Positions 18,718 to 27,995 of a stretch of DNA of 64,000 nt are shown here, piece after piece. Made by a program: the position numbers and the translations under genes. Position 1 is the stretch's first letter; every line of letters begins with the position of its first letter. The DNA lies in the NCBI GenBank assembly GCA_004764695.1, contig SMSO01000014.1, positions 2,741,148-2,805,147 on the forward strand. Direction: 5' to 3'. Below the pieces are notes generated by a model. It did not search any database. It worked only from the letters and a program-made list of their open reading frames with translations, and was not told where the DNA came from. Origin of the DNA: Schizochytrium sp. TIO01. Lineage: Eukaryota > Sar > Bigyra > Thraustochytrida > Thraustochytriidae.

Positions 18718-21700
18718 ATGTTCTGTCGAGACACGAAATCAACACCAAACCTGGAATTCCAGTACCGCTCAGGGCCACGACGAGCCCTTGCGATGGATTT
18801 AGGCACGATGGAGAAACGAGGAGCGGCAGCTGCGGCAAGGAGGCGCGTGCGTATGTTTATGGAGCACTTGTCTCTGGATTCTTCGGCAAGAGCTGGCGGA
18901 CGTGGAGCAGAACTGCAGCTCCAGCTGCAGGTACAAAGTCTAAGTGCAGAAAAGTTGTCCTCTGAAGTTACGATCTCTTCAGGCGGAACGGTGAGATGCT
19001 CCATTGTGACGCAAGATCCCAAAAGACCTGATCTTGTACCTCATGGGTTTCTTGATCGATTTCGGAATGAGGATGACGGCGAGATTTCGCAAACCTGTCT
19101 TGAAGGTCTCCTTTTTCTAATGAAGAAAGACAAACTCGGCCAAGACACATTCCTTGTCGGCGCACCAGGTAGGGTGAAACGAAATCTTGCACTAGCATAC
19201 TGCGAGCTCACAAGACGCGAAGTTGAGTTTGTGGCGATCTCGCAAGATATTACAGTTAGCGACCTGACGCAGCGCCGCGAGATCCGAGCGGGCTCTGCCA
19301 TTTTTGTTGATGGACCTGCTGTACGGGCGGCTATCAAGGGTCGCATTTTAATTCTCGAAGGCGTTGAAAAAGCCGAGCGGAATATTCTCTCTGTACTAAA
19401 TAATCTCTTGGAGAACCGTGAGATGCAGCTCCTCGACGGTCGCTTTTTGACTCACCCAAAGCGTTTCGATGGTCTTCAAGCAGCTGGGACACTGGGAGAA
19501 GAGAATAAATCCCAGAGTGGGAATGGAGGTGATGTGCCGTTAATCCGTGTCAGTGATACCTTCCGTGTTTTTGCCCTTGGTCTACCAGTGCCTGAATATG
19601 ATGGAAGTCCGCTCGATCCGCCCTTCCGCTCGCGCTTTCAAGCTTTCGATGTTCCTGTATCAAAACTCCTGCACGAGGATATGGTGGCCAAAGATCCTGC
19701 GCACTCCTTTTCAAAGCTTGTAGCCCTCCGAACGTCTATGATGGCTGCAGAAGCAGCAGGCCTTGAAGGTCTACCAGCACGTATGATGCGCAGGACTGAA
19801 TTTCCACGAGAGCTGAATGCTGTTAAGACATTGCTGCAATACTTCCCACAAATACCGATTCGAGTTCTGGTTGGTTTTGTGTATCCCTACTCTAGCTTGC
19901 CTTGGTACGATCCGCTCCAGGGCCAACTTTTCGTTGAGCTCCTCGTACGCCAAGGTATTTTACCTATGAATGTACTTAAGGCTGATTCTTTGGCGTCGAG
20001 GTGGGCCCCAGTTTCAATCGACCCTAAAACAGGAGAAAGACGAAAATTTCAAGAAATTCGCGAAGAGGTCCTTCGCCGCGATAATGTAGGCATGAGTATC
20101 CATGAGGTTAATGCACGATCACGTCTTATTGGTGAAGGGTATACTTCTACATGTGGCTATCAACTCAAACTTGAGAATGGTGTGCTTTCCCACCCTGATC
20201 CTTCCTTTGTTAGCATCTCAGTCGCTGTTCCCACTGATCAACAAAACAAGGAAACCACTGGAGCTTTTGTACCAATTCCGTATCACGTTGAATTACTCAC
20301 CCAAATGCTGATGATTCATCACTCAGGCCTAGACATGTGTCTCGTCGGCAAACGTGGAAGTGGAAAGAGTGTACTGGTTCGCCAGTTTGCCAAAGCTGCC
20401 GGCCGCAATCTCTTATATTTTCCTCTCTACAAGGACATGACATCGCTTGACTTATTGCAGAGAAGGTCGACGAAGCCAAATGGTGACACCTATTGGTTGC
20501 CATCCCCGCTTGTTCTTGCTTGTCTGCACGGGGGGGTTGTTGTTCTTGATGGTCTCGAACAAGTTCCCCCACCCACTCTCGCATCTATTCAGTCTTTACT
20601 AGCAGACCGAATGATTGCACTTCCAGATGGAACCCGCTTTCATGATGCAAAATCTGTAGAGGTACTACGGCAGCGTGGCCATTTGCGTCAACCAGAGAAT
20701 GAGCAGGAGGATCCGGTGCTAATTCTTCCTGTGCATCCCAATTGTCGAATAATTGGAGTAGCAAGACCTCACTCACTTGCATCTGGAGCTTCTACAATGT
20801 CTTCTTGGTTAACCCCCGAGGTGACTGCGGCATTTTTACCATTTTTGTGGGTGCGCGCACTCGAGGAATCTGAAGAAGCTGAAGTCATTCGCGCTTTGGT
20901 TGGTCAAGCTTTAGAAAGCGGGTCTGATGTAAGCAAAATGCTAGCCCTTGCTCACGTTCTTCGAGGCCGATCTGATGAGGAAGCCAGGTCTATTGCAACA
21001 ACGATCACCACTCGACAAATGCTGCGCATAGCACGACGTGTAGCAAAACGGGAGAAAGACCATCATGAGGAAAGTGTGGCTACCCTCATTCGAAACGCTT
21101 GCTTATGGCGATTTCTGCCATCTCTAGCACAGCAAGTGTTGCAGACCGAATTAGAGACTGCTGGTCTTGTTGAGGCTCAAGATGAAGATGCAGAATTCGA
21201 GGCGCTTATGTACGCGGAGCCGTCGGAAATCCCCAAAATTACCATACGACAATACCAGTCTCCTAAGCCATCATCATTTGTGAAGACTAATTCTGACCCT
21301 CCAACAGGGATAGAACTTCGCCGGCAAAGGCCAGTTATCGGTGAATTGCAAATTGGGAATGCTCGTACTTTAATCCATGAGTCCTCAAATCGTCTACTCG
21401 TTCCCCAAACTGTGTTTTATGACAATCCGCGCCAAACAAGCATTTTAGCAGATATGCTTGTTGATTTCGAGCTAGGGGAACATTTGCTGCTGATTGGAAA
21501 TCAAGGCGTTGGAAAAAACAAACTGGCTGATCGCTTTCTTGAATTATTGAACCTTCCGCGAGAGTACATTCAGCTTGATCGTGACACTACGGTTCATCAT
21601 TTGACTTCACAACCTGTTGTAGAAGAGGGCATTGTAAGGTACGAAGATTCATCCCTTGTACAAGCTGCCTCTCATGGTTATGTTTTGGTCATTGACGAGG

Positions 21701-24700
21701 CTGATAAGGCTCCGACTCATGTCACAGCAATCCTCAAGTCGCTTCTCGCAGACGGTGAAATGTTGCTTGCCGACGGTCGCCGCCTCGTGCGGCATGGCAC
21801 TCAGCTAACGTCATCTGAAGAACAGACTATATGGGTGCATCCTGACTTCCGGGCAATCATTCTAGCTAATCGTCCGGGATTCCCCTTTCTTGGTAATGAC
21901 TTCTTCCGTGAAATTGGTGATATCTTTAGCTGTTATGTGGTCGATAATCCTGATGAAGAGTCCGAAATGCATCTTTTGCGTAAATATGCGCCTGAAGTAC
22001 CCGAAGATACACTACGTAGGCTCTCGGTAGCTTTCCAAGACCTGCGGGGTCTTGTAGATAGAGGAGTAATCAACTATCCATATAGTACTCGCGAGCTCGT
22101 GAATGTTGTGCGCCATATGCAACTCTTTCCTGATGATGGCATTGCTGCGACATTGAGAAATGTGTTTGACTTTGACCAATATGCTGTGGAGGAGAAAGAA
22201 ATCATTATGAATCTTTTCCAACGTCACGGAATTCCTGTAGGTCTAGACGCCGTTTATAAGGTTACTCTTGGGTCCTTGACCCCTTTACCAGCTGACTTCC
22301 TCACCGAACGTTGGTCCCGCCCGTTTGACCAAGTGAAGGCTGTGCGTTGCTCATTCGAAGTATCCGACGTACCTTGGAAAGCTAACTTGACCACAGATCA
22401 AGCTGAGGCAGGCCAGTTACCCAGTTTCGACTTCCCTTTGTCGCGGGCACGAAAAATGCATATAAAGCTACCTCGTTTTGAAGGCCGCACTGCAGTGTTC
22501 AACGAACAGCTTTTCTCTTTTAGCTTACCTTTGGGTACCCAGATGAGTGGGCCCAATTCAGGAGTCTCTGACATGGTGATTGATTCCCAGGGCGAAATTT
22601 TCGTTACTGCCAATGACTCCTTTCATAGCATGTTCTTGTATGCAATCGCTTCAAACCATCGTTCATATGAAAAATTGGAGCTTGACTTTCCGCATTTCAA
22701 TTTTCGTGGAGAAGTCATACCATCCGTACGTAAACCAGCCCCATCGCGCTGTAGTCTCGCACCGTTACAGGAAGGCAAGCGAATTGCAATGTATGTTCAT
22801 GATGAGCAATTTGTACATGTGCTTGATCTTATGTCTAATACGCAGTCTTTAGTTCATTTACCAATTGACGTTTTCCGCGAAGCTCAGATGTCATATGAGC
22901 CAGGCAAAAGCCCAGGGCTCTGGATAGAACGCCAACGCATTACAATGCTTTCAGCTTTGTCTGAGTCGCACAATGTCCTGATGTTTTATCAGTTCGGGAG
23001 CGCGGCGTTTGTGATTCTTAATCTAGCGATGAATACACTTACTACAGTTCGCTTGCCTATCTTAGTAGATTGTATAGAGGTTCTTTCTCCTACGCAATTT
23101 CTCATTACAGAATGTACCACAGGCCTTGACTCCTCTCTCGAGTATAGTCAGCAAAATGCTTCAACTAAAATTCCACTAAATCGGTTTCACATTCTTCATG
23201 CAGAAGGTGAACGAATCGAATCAGGATTAGCGCATAGTTCAATGTCGGCATCTGACGATGTCGCTGTTTATGAGGACAGCTACCATGAAGACGCTGCCAC
23301 CGCTGTAGCAGAAGATGGCTCGTTGGGAACCCAAGGCTCTTTAGAAAACACCATTAAGTCAATGCGAACAATTCGTTATGACGTTTTTGTCGTTGAAGGT
23401 GTTGTGAGAGAGCACGTACAGCCTGTCTCTAAATCACCTACACGATTGCATGCGGAGCATTCTTATCTTGCAGCATCAACGCTTTCTTCAGAACGACTTC
23501 CTCTTCGCGATGGAAGTGCGTCTGTTGATCGTCGTTGTATGTGTAGTAAAGGTACCCTGGCACAAGTTGTTTCAGGTCTCACTAGCAAATTCGCTTTCAA
23601 TGATGCTGTACTCGCCTCTGAAGGTAAGATCTCTAGCTTCGACGCGCGTGAGTCAGGTGTCGAGGTCCGTTCGTATCTTCGTACAACGACAACATCGACC
23701 ATCAACCCTGCTGATGAAATGCTAGCTGGAAATACCTTCCAGAATGTTTCATCACAATTGTGTACCGTATTTATGCAAAAGCACAGTGATGTAGAGAAAT
23801 CCAAAATGTCTCCTGGATCTCAAGCACCTGGATATCTCGGATATTCCAAAGATGCCGTTCTCGAGGTAGTTGACCTTGAGGGTAAGCAGGTGCGCCATAT
23901 TAGCTTTGCGTTGCCTGACACATCCATTTACGGAGCACAGAGAATGCTTACATTGGGGTCGACATTTGAAGAAGACGAAATTGACGATACTGATGCTCCT
24001 GAAGCTTCACTGCTGATGGAGAACCAGGAGTACTCGCTTTCTACTCAGGAAGACAAAGGACCAGCGGTTGGGGGATTTCCAGAGCGTTTCCGGAGGAAAA
24101 TGCTCTTTATGGTTCCTTTACAAGACGGAAACATTATTGTCATGGACCGTACTGGAGTTGGGCGGGTTTTCGAAATCGACTCTGCACAGCTTGAAAAATC
24201 CCACGAGAATTGGCGTAAGATGATTGGAACCAACAGTCCTGCAAACAACGGCGATCTTGATCTGGAGTATGAAAATATGGAAGAGGTTTCTGATGACTCA
24301 TGGGACGGCGAGTCTACAGATCAGAGTGAAGATGGTGAATATGCTGATGTTGACATTCAGAACATTCAGGAAATCGAGATGGAAGGAGAAATTGAGTTTG
24401 ATGAAAATGGAGAAATGACCGGTGAAGGACAATTAGTAGTTGTGCGAGGTGCAAAAGTAAAGGGCGGCAAGCGCAACGGCAAGCGCGTGCGTATCCGTGG
24501 CTCAGATGACTCTAGTCTTGATGCGCTTGGCCAGGGTGGACGCACTAAGACTCAGTCTCAAAGCAAACGTAAAGGCCGCGCTACGCGCCGAGCTCGAGCT
24601 CGAGCTCGCCCTCGAGGTCCTCGCAACCAACGAAACCAGGGCGGAAATGGCGAAGGACAGGGTGAAGGACAAGGACAGGGTAATGGATCGGGCTCTGGAT

Positions 24701-26106
24701 CTGGCTCTGGCTCTGGCTCTGGCCGAGGCTCCGGCAGCGGAGGTGGCGGTGGCGGCGGAGGCGGAGGCGGCGGAGGTTTGGGTGATGGCCTCACGCTACC
24801 AGAACCCGGGCAAATTCATGGGCCTAGAAAGCTTTCGCAAAGAGCACGCGATGAAGTGAATCTCCGTATGTCTGACCTGAAAGAGATGTTAAAGCTCTTT
24901 CCTCACAATGAGAAGCTAGAAGCGGAGCTTGAGACATTGGAAAAACGCCTTGCTGAAGCAGACGAGGCTGAACTACTTAGCCAAGATAATGATGTTGCAG
25001 AGCGTCTTACACGTGAGCGCCGTCGATTAGAACGTGTACAGCAACAAATTTCGCAGGGCAATGTAGATCCTCGTTTACAAGTCGAAGCTAGCCAGCTGCA
25101 GGAACTCATCAAACATCTTGAAAAACAAATGCAAGAGCTTCTGTCGAAACCAGCTGGTCGCCAATCCTTGGAGGAAACAAGACGTCTTCGCCAAGAAAAC
25201 AACAGCGAAATGGCGCTCGAGGCCAAGGAAGCCGCTAAACGTATTGGAATGGAACGCTGGAACGAGGTCCTGGGTTCCCTTGACATGCAAAAGTACGACA
25301 GTGAGATCTATCTGAGATACAAGGAAGCAGTGCGTCAGGAAATTCATGAACTTCGTACAACGCTGCAAGCGATGGAACGCAAGAAGAACGAGCGGACATG
25401 GGTGAAGAATCGAGATAACGGCGATCTTGATGACACACGGATTGTAGATGCCTTAACGGGCTCTCGAAATATCTATAAGAGACGGATGGATCGCCCACCT
25501 GATCCGTACTCCTTCCTCTCAGTGCCTAAGAACCTTTGCTTTCTCATGGACTGTTCCTCATCAATGACATCGATGGGCTTTGATGGGCGCCTTGAGCGTT
25601 CTCTTGAGGCAGTTTGTATGATCCTTGAGAGTCTCAAGGGATTTGAATGGAAGTTTCGCTATAGTGTTCGAGGTCATAGTGGTAGTACAGACGATCTTGT
25701 GTTTGTTGATCCGCTCAAACCCCCTCCTCCGAATGATGGCGCACGCCTACGTGTGCTTAGGGAAATCAATGCCCACTCCGAGACGTGTGGGTCTGGTGAT
25801 AATACCTTAGAAAGCGCTCGTCTTGCCATAAAGGAACTCGCAGCTCAAGAATCCGACGAATCCTTCCTTGTCCTTTTCTCAGATGCAAACCTAGAACAAT
25901 ATGGTATCGAACCCGCAGATCTCCGGGCATTGCTTGAGCAAGATGCCCGTGTTGCAGTGTTTATTATCTTTATTGGCACTAGTGGTGATCAGGCCCAGCG
26001 TTTAAAGTCAGAACTTCCCGCTGATCGTGCATTTATCACACTTGAAACAAGCGATATCCCTCGTGTTCTCAAACGTATCTTCATGTCTTCCGTACTCTCG
26101 GCGTAA
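18718..26106 (+). CDS. VWA8: VWA8: AAA+ ATPase with C-terminal von Willebrand A domain
   Basis: 2462 residues, a little longer than animal VWA8 (about 1900). Near-identical strings to the family occur in order, for example LTRREVEFVAIS, QRREIRAGSA, LNNLLENREMQLLDGRF and LDPPFRSRFQAFD. There are three AAA+ modules: the first (about residue 150) has a degenerate P-loop GAPGRVKRN, as in the family; the second (about 543) has GKRGSGKSVL; the third (about 927) has GNQGVGKNKL with Walker B LVIDEADKA. A beta-rich middle part (about 1250-1900) follows, then acidic, basic Arg/Lys and Ser-Gly/poly-Gly linkers (about 1880-2025), a coiled coil and a VWA domain with MIDAS DCSSSM at about 2277. VWA8 is a mitochondrial-matrix/peroxisomal ATPase in animals. 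The true start may be an internal ATG at 18793; the basic stretch that follows could serve as presequence. No intron. Confidence 0.95.
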   Translation: MFCRDTKSTPNLEFQYRSGPRRALAMDLGTMEKRGAAAAARRRVRMFMEHLSLDSSARAGGRGAELQLQLQVQSLSAEKLSSEVTISSGGTVRCSIVTQDPKRPDLVPHGFLDRFRNEDDGEISQTCLEGLLFLMKKDKLGQDTFLVGAPGRVKRNLALAYCELTRREVEFVAISQDITVSDLTQRREIRAGSAIFVDGPAVRAAIKGRILILEGVEKAERNILSVLNNLLENREMQLLDGRFLTHPKRFDGLQAAGTLGEENKSQSGNGGDVPLIRVSDTFRVFALGLPVPEYDGSPLDPPFRSRFQAFDVPVSKLLHEDMVAKDPAHSFSKLVALRTSMMAAEAAGLEGLPARMMRRTEFPRELNAVKTLLQYFPQIPIRVLVGFVYPYSSLPWYDPLQGQLFVELLVRQGILPMNVLKADSLASRWAPVSIDPKTGERRKFQEIREEVLRRDNVGMSIHEVNARSRLIGEGYTSTCGYQLKLENGVLSHPDPSFVSISVAVPTDQQNKETTGAFVPIPYHVELLTQMLMIHHSGLDMCLVGKRGSGKSVLVRQFAKAAGRNLLYFPLYKDMTSLDLLQRRSTKPNGDTYWLPSPLVLACLHGGVVVLDGLEQVPPPTLASIQSLLADRMIALPDGTRFHDAKSVEVLRQRGHLRQPENEQEDPVLILPVHPNCRIIGVARPHSLASGASTMSSWLTPEVTAAFLPFLWVRALEESEEAEVIRALVGQALESGSDVSKMLALAHVLRGRSDEEARSIATTITTRQMLRIARRVAKREKDHHEESVATLIRNACLWRFLPSLAQQVLQTELETAGLVEAQDEDAEFEALMYAEPSEIPKITIRQYQSPKPSSFVKTNSDPPTGIELRRQRPVIGELQIGNARTLIHESSNRLLVPQTVFYDNPRQTSILADMLVDFELGEHLLLIGNQGVGKNKLADRFLELLNLPREYIQLDRDTTVHHLTSQPVVEEGIVRYEDSSLVQAASHGYVLVIDEADKAPTHVTAILKSLLADGEMLLADGRRLVRHGTQLTSSEEQTIWVHPDFRAIILANRPGFPFLGNDFFREIGDIFSCYVVDNPDEESEMHLLRKYAPEVPEDTLRRLSVAFQDLRGLVDRGVINYPYSTRELVNVVRHMQLFPDDGIAATLRNVFDFDQYAVEEKEIIMNLFQRHGIPVGLDAVYKVTLGSLTPLPADFLTERWSRPFDQVKAVRCSFEVSDVPWKANLTTDQAEAGQLPSFDFPLSRARKMHIKLPRFEGRTAVFNEQLFSFSLPLGTQMSGPNSGVSDMVIDSQGEIFVTANDSFHSMFLYAIASNHRSYEKLELDFPHFNFRGEVIPSVRKPAPSRCSLAPLQEGKRIAMYVHDEQFVHVLDLMSNTQSLVHLPIDVFREAQMSYEPGKSPGLWIERQRITMLSALSESHNVLMFYQFGSAAFVILNLAMNTLTTVRLPILVDCIEVLSPTQFLITECTTGLDSSLEYSQQNASTKIPLNRFHILHAEGERIESGLAHSSMSASDDVAVYEDSYHEDAATAVAEDGSLGTQGSLENTIKSMRTIRYDVFVVEGVVREHVQPVSKSPTRLHAEHSYLAASTLSSERLPLRDGSASVDRRCMCSKGTLAQVVSGLTSKFAFNDAVLASEGKISSFDARESGVEVRSYLRTTTTSTINPADEMLAGNTFQNVSSQLCTVFMQKHSDVEKSKMSPGSQAPGYLGYSKDAVLEVVDLEGKQVRHISFALPDTSIYGAQRMLTLGSTFEEDEIDDTDAPEASLLMENQEYSLSTQEDKGPAVGGFPERFRRKMLFMVPLQDGNIIVMDRTGVGRVFEIDSAQLEKSHENWRKMIGTNSPANNGDLDLEYENMEEVSDDSWDGESTDQSEDGEYADVDIQNIQEIEMEGEIEFDENGEMTGEGQLVVVRGAKVKGGKRNGKRVRIRGSDDSSLDALGQGGRTKTQSQSKRKGRATRRARARARPRGPRNQRNQGGNGEGQGEGQGQGNGSGSGSGSGSGSGRGSGSGGGGGGGGGGGGGLGDGLTLPEPGQIHGPRKLSQRARDEVNLRMSDLKEMLKLFPHNEKLEAELETLEKRLAEADEAELLSQDNDVAERLTRERRRLERVQQQISQGNVDPRLQVEASQLQELIKHLEKQMQELLSKPAGRQSLEETRRLRQENNSEMALEAKEAAKRIGMERWNEVLGSLDMQKYDSEIYLRYKEAVRQEIHELRTTLQAMERKKNERTWVKNRDNGDLDDTRIVDALTGSRNIYKRRMDRPPDPYSFLSVPKNLCFLMDCSSSMTSMGFDGRLERSLEAVCMILESLKGFEWKFRYSVRGHSGSTDDLVFVDPLKPPPPNDGARLRVLREINAHSETCGSGDNTLESARLAIKELAAQESDESFLVLFSDANLEQYGIEPADLRALLEQDARVAVFIIFIGTSGDQAQRLKSELPADRAFITLETSDIPRVLKRIFMSSVLSA
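24655..24785 (+). repeat. Ser-Gly / poly-Gly coding repeat inside VWA8
   Basis: Imperfect GGCTCT and GGCGGA-type tandem codons encode a Gln/Gly, then Ser-Gly, then about thirteen-Gly linker between the beta-rich region and the coiled coil. On the minus strand it reads as a Pro-rich frame, which is not a gene. Confidence 0.85.
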
Positions 26107-26600
26107 GTGAAAAGCACAGTTTTAATTTATTATGATTAAATTTCTGATATTGTTGATATCTTAGATTGTTCTGCCTCGTTTTAAACCTTTCAGGCGTAAG
26201 AAAGAGAAGTGATTCGGTGTCACTACTAGCTAGTCAAGAACCCAATTTATTAATAATAGATCACAGACCTAGTTCCTTTTCGTATTATGGTACAGTACAC
26301 TGGGGGGAGAAATTCTTCTTGCCACAAGAAATAAAATCAAACAAAGTAAAAGTAAATGAACAAATGGGTTTTGTCTTTTGTTGCAGAAATACGTTGGATA
26401 AAACATGTGTTGGGCGGAGTTTTTGTCGCTAAGAGACAGACAAAATGAGTACGAGTGCTTCCTGAAGAAGACAATACATGAATGATAGCAAACTGGAATC
26501 TGTAAAGGGGCAATACGAATCAAAGTTGCTGAAAGAGCCAAATCCAAAGGAGTCTGGGTCGTAGAAGTAGTAAAGGTGATATAGCTGACATGTGTGTGTT
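26107..26600. other. Convergent intergenic region between VWA8 and MNS1
   Basis: Holds the two 3' UTRs. An AATAAA-like string (GAAATAAAATC) is at about 26329. No gene is recognised. Confidence 0.4.
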
Positions 26601-27995
26601 TTAAAATTGAAAGTTGCGCAGGCCGCCACCGTATGTCTCGATGACATCCTTGTGCTGTTCGAGAAGCCTTCGTGCTGCCTCGCGAACCACACGCTCTCGG
26701 AACTCGTCCTCGAGCTGCTGACGGGTAGCTTCCTCCTTTTCTTGCTCTTGAGCTTTGTAGTACATGTCGAGGCGATCCTTGCGCTGCTTTTCGACAGCAT
26801 CGCGATGAGCACGCATTTGTGCAGCGCGGCGGCGCGCTTCCTCTCGCTCCTTCTCTGCTTGACGCTCGTACTCGTCGAGCATCTTTTGGCGAAGTTCAAG
26901 CTCTTCGAGTGCCTCTTGTTGTTGAATTGCAGACTTGTAACGCTTCTGTGCTTCGTTTGCAGCAATCATCTCCTGCTTCATCTGGCGAATACGTTCCTTT
27001 CTAGCTGCCTCACGGACACGCTCACGCTGCTCAACCTCCTCCAACGACAAGGTCTCACGAATATCCAGAAGCTCCTCTTCTTGGCGACGAATCTCCTCTT
27101 GCTTAAGGAGCATTTCCTGGTAAATAGCTTCTTGGCGAGCAGCTTCCTCCTCGCGCTTTGCAGCCTCAGCTTCTGCTCTTTCGTGTACAGCTGCTTGGTA
27201 CTCTTGCACGCGGCGTTCGTGTTCCTGCTCTTCCCGAATACGAGCAGCTTTTTCCTGCTCGTGCTGCACCTGATACTTCTGGAGCAGTTCTCGTGTCTCT
27301 TGCTGCTTATTGCGTTTGGACTCCATTGCAGCATGCTCTTCGCGCATGATTTGTTCAATGACAGCCTCGACATTTCGCTTGTCGGTTTCATACTCTTCAG
27401 CGGCCTGCTGGCGATTGATTTGTTTGCGCTCCTGCATTTGCCGCAAGAGATCATCTTTGCTCTTCTGGATCCATTCCTGACGGGATGCTTCTTCGCGAGC
27501 TCGACGCTCTTCCTGTTCCTTCATAAAGTCGAGCATAGCGTGGTCCATTTGTGACTCCTCAACCTTCTTTTTGTACTCAAACTCTGACTTTTCCTTCAGC
27601 TGCAGCGTACGCTCTTTCGAGACGTACGCAAGTTTAAGTTTTCGCTGCAAATCTCGCAGACGTGGGTCACTCTGGATGATGAGTTCCACACGCTTAGCAT
27701 CAGCGTTGTCCTCCTGCTGCTTTTTGCGAAGCTGCTCTGCAAGACGGCCTTCCTGGGCACTTTCACGCTCGCGGATCCGAGCATCAATTTTTGCACGGCG
27801 AATTTCCTCCTCACGGCGTCGCTCCTCCTCGAGTTGCTCAACCTTGTACCGGTAGCGCTGTCCCTCGGCTTTTTGCTGCCATCGGTTCACTTGCTGCACA
27901 CGAGAGTCTTCGTTAAGCACTCTGCAAAGACTTTCGCGGCGAGATTCTGCCTCGCGCTGTGCTACCATGCGTCGCTGGTAAAGACGATCGCCCAT
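26601..27995 (-). CDS. MNS1: MNS1-like ciliary protein (TPH domain)
   Basis: 464 residues, almost entirely Glu/Arg/Gln/Lys-rich alpha-helix of the trichohyalin-plectin-homology (TPH) type; animal MNS1 is about 495. The segment RDLQRKLKLAYVSKERTLQL matches the MNS1 signature (L-x-K-L-x-x-A-Y-x-x-K-E-R) and the tail ARRLLEQHKDVIETYGGGL matches its conserved end. In animals MNS1 is a microtubule inner protein of motile cilia doublets. A homologue implies an axoneme, so the organism should make flagellate cells. ATG at 27995. CFAP53/trichoplein are related TPH proteins and a less likely alternative. Convergent with VWA8. Confidence 0.85.
   Translation of the reverse strand: MGDRLYQRRMVAQREAESRRESLCRVLNEDSRVQQVNRWQQKAEGQRYRYKVEQLEEERRREEEIRRAKIDARIRERESAQEGRLAEQLRKKQQEDNADAKRVELIIQSDPRLRDLQRKLKLAYVSKERTLQLKEKSEFEYKKKVEESQMDHAMLDFMKEQEERRAREEASRQEWIQKSKDDLLRQMQERKQINRQQAAEEYETDKRNVEAVIEQIMREEHAAMESKRNKQQETRELLQKYQVQHEQEKAARIREEQEHERRVQEYQAAVHERAEAEAAKREEEAARQEAIYQEMLLKQEEIRRQEEELLDIRETLSLEEVEQRERVREAARKERIRQMKQEMIAANEAQKRYKSAIQQQEALEELELRQKMLDEYERQAEKEREEARRRAAQMRAHRDAVEKQRKDRLDMYYKAQEQEKEEATRQQLEDEFRERVVREAARRLLEQHKDVIETYGGGLRNFQF

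Noticed and set aside
18378-19022. 214-codon minus-strand frame
   Set aside because: It overlaps the start of VWA8 on the opposite strand and includes the (TA)n tract as Tyr-Ile repeats.
26592-27554. 320-codon Leu-rich plus-strand frame that looks like a membrane protein
   Set aside because: It is the antisense of the Glu/Arg/Gln-rich MNS1 helix, which turns into Leu/Ser/Phe codons. MNS1 has family signatures, this frame has none.
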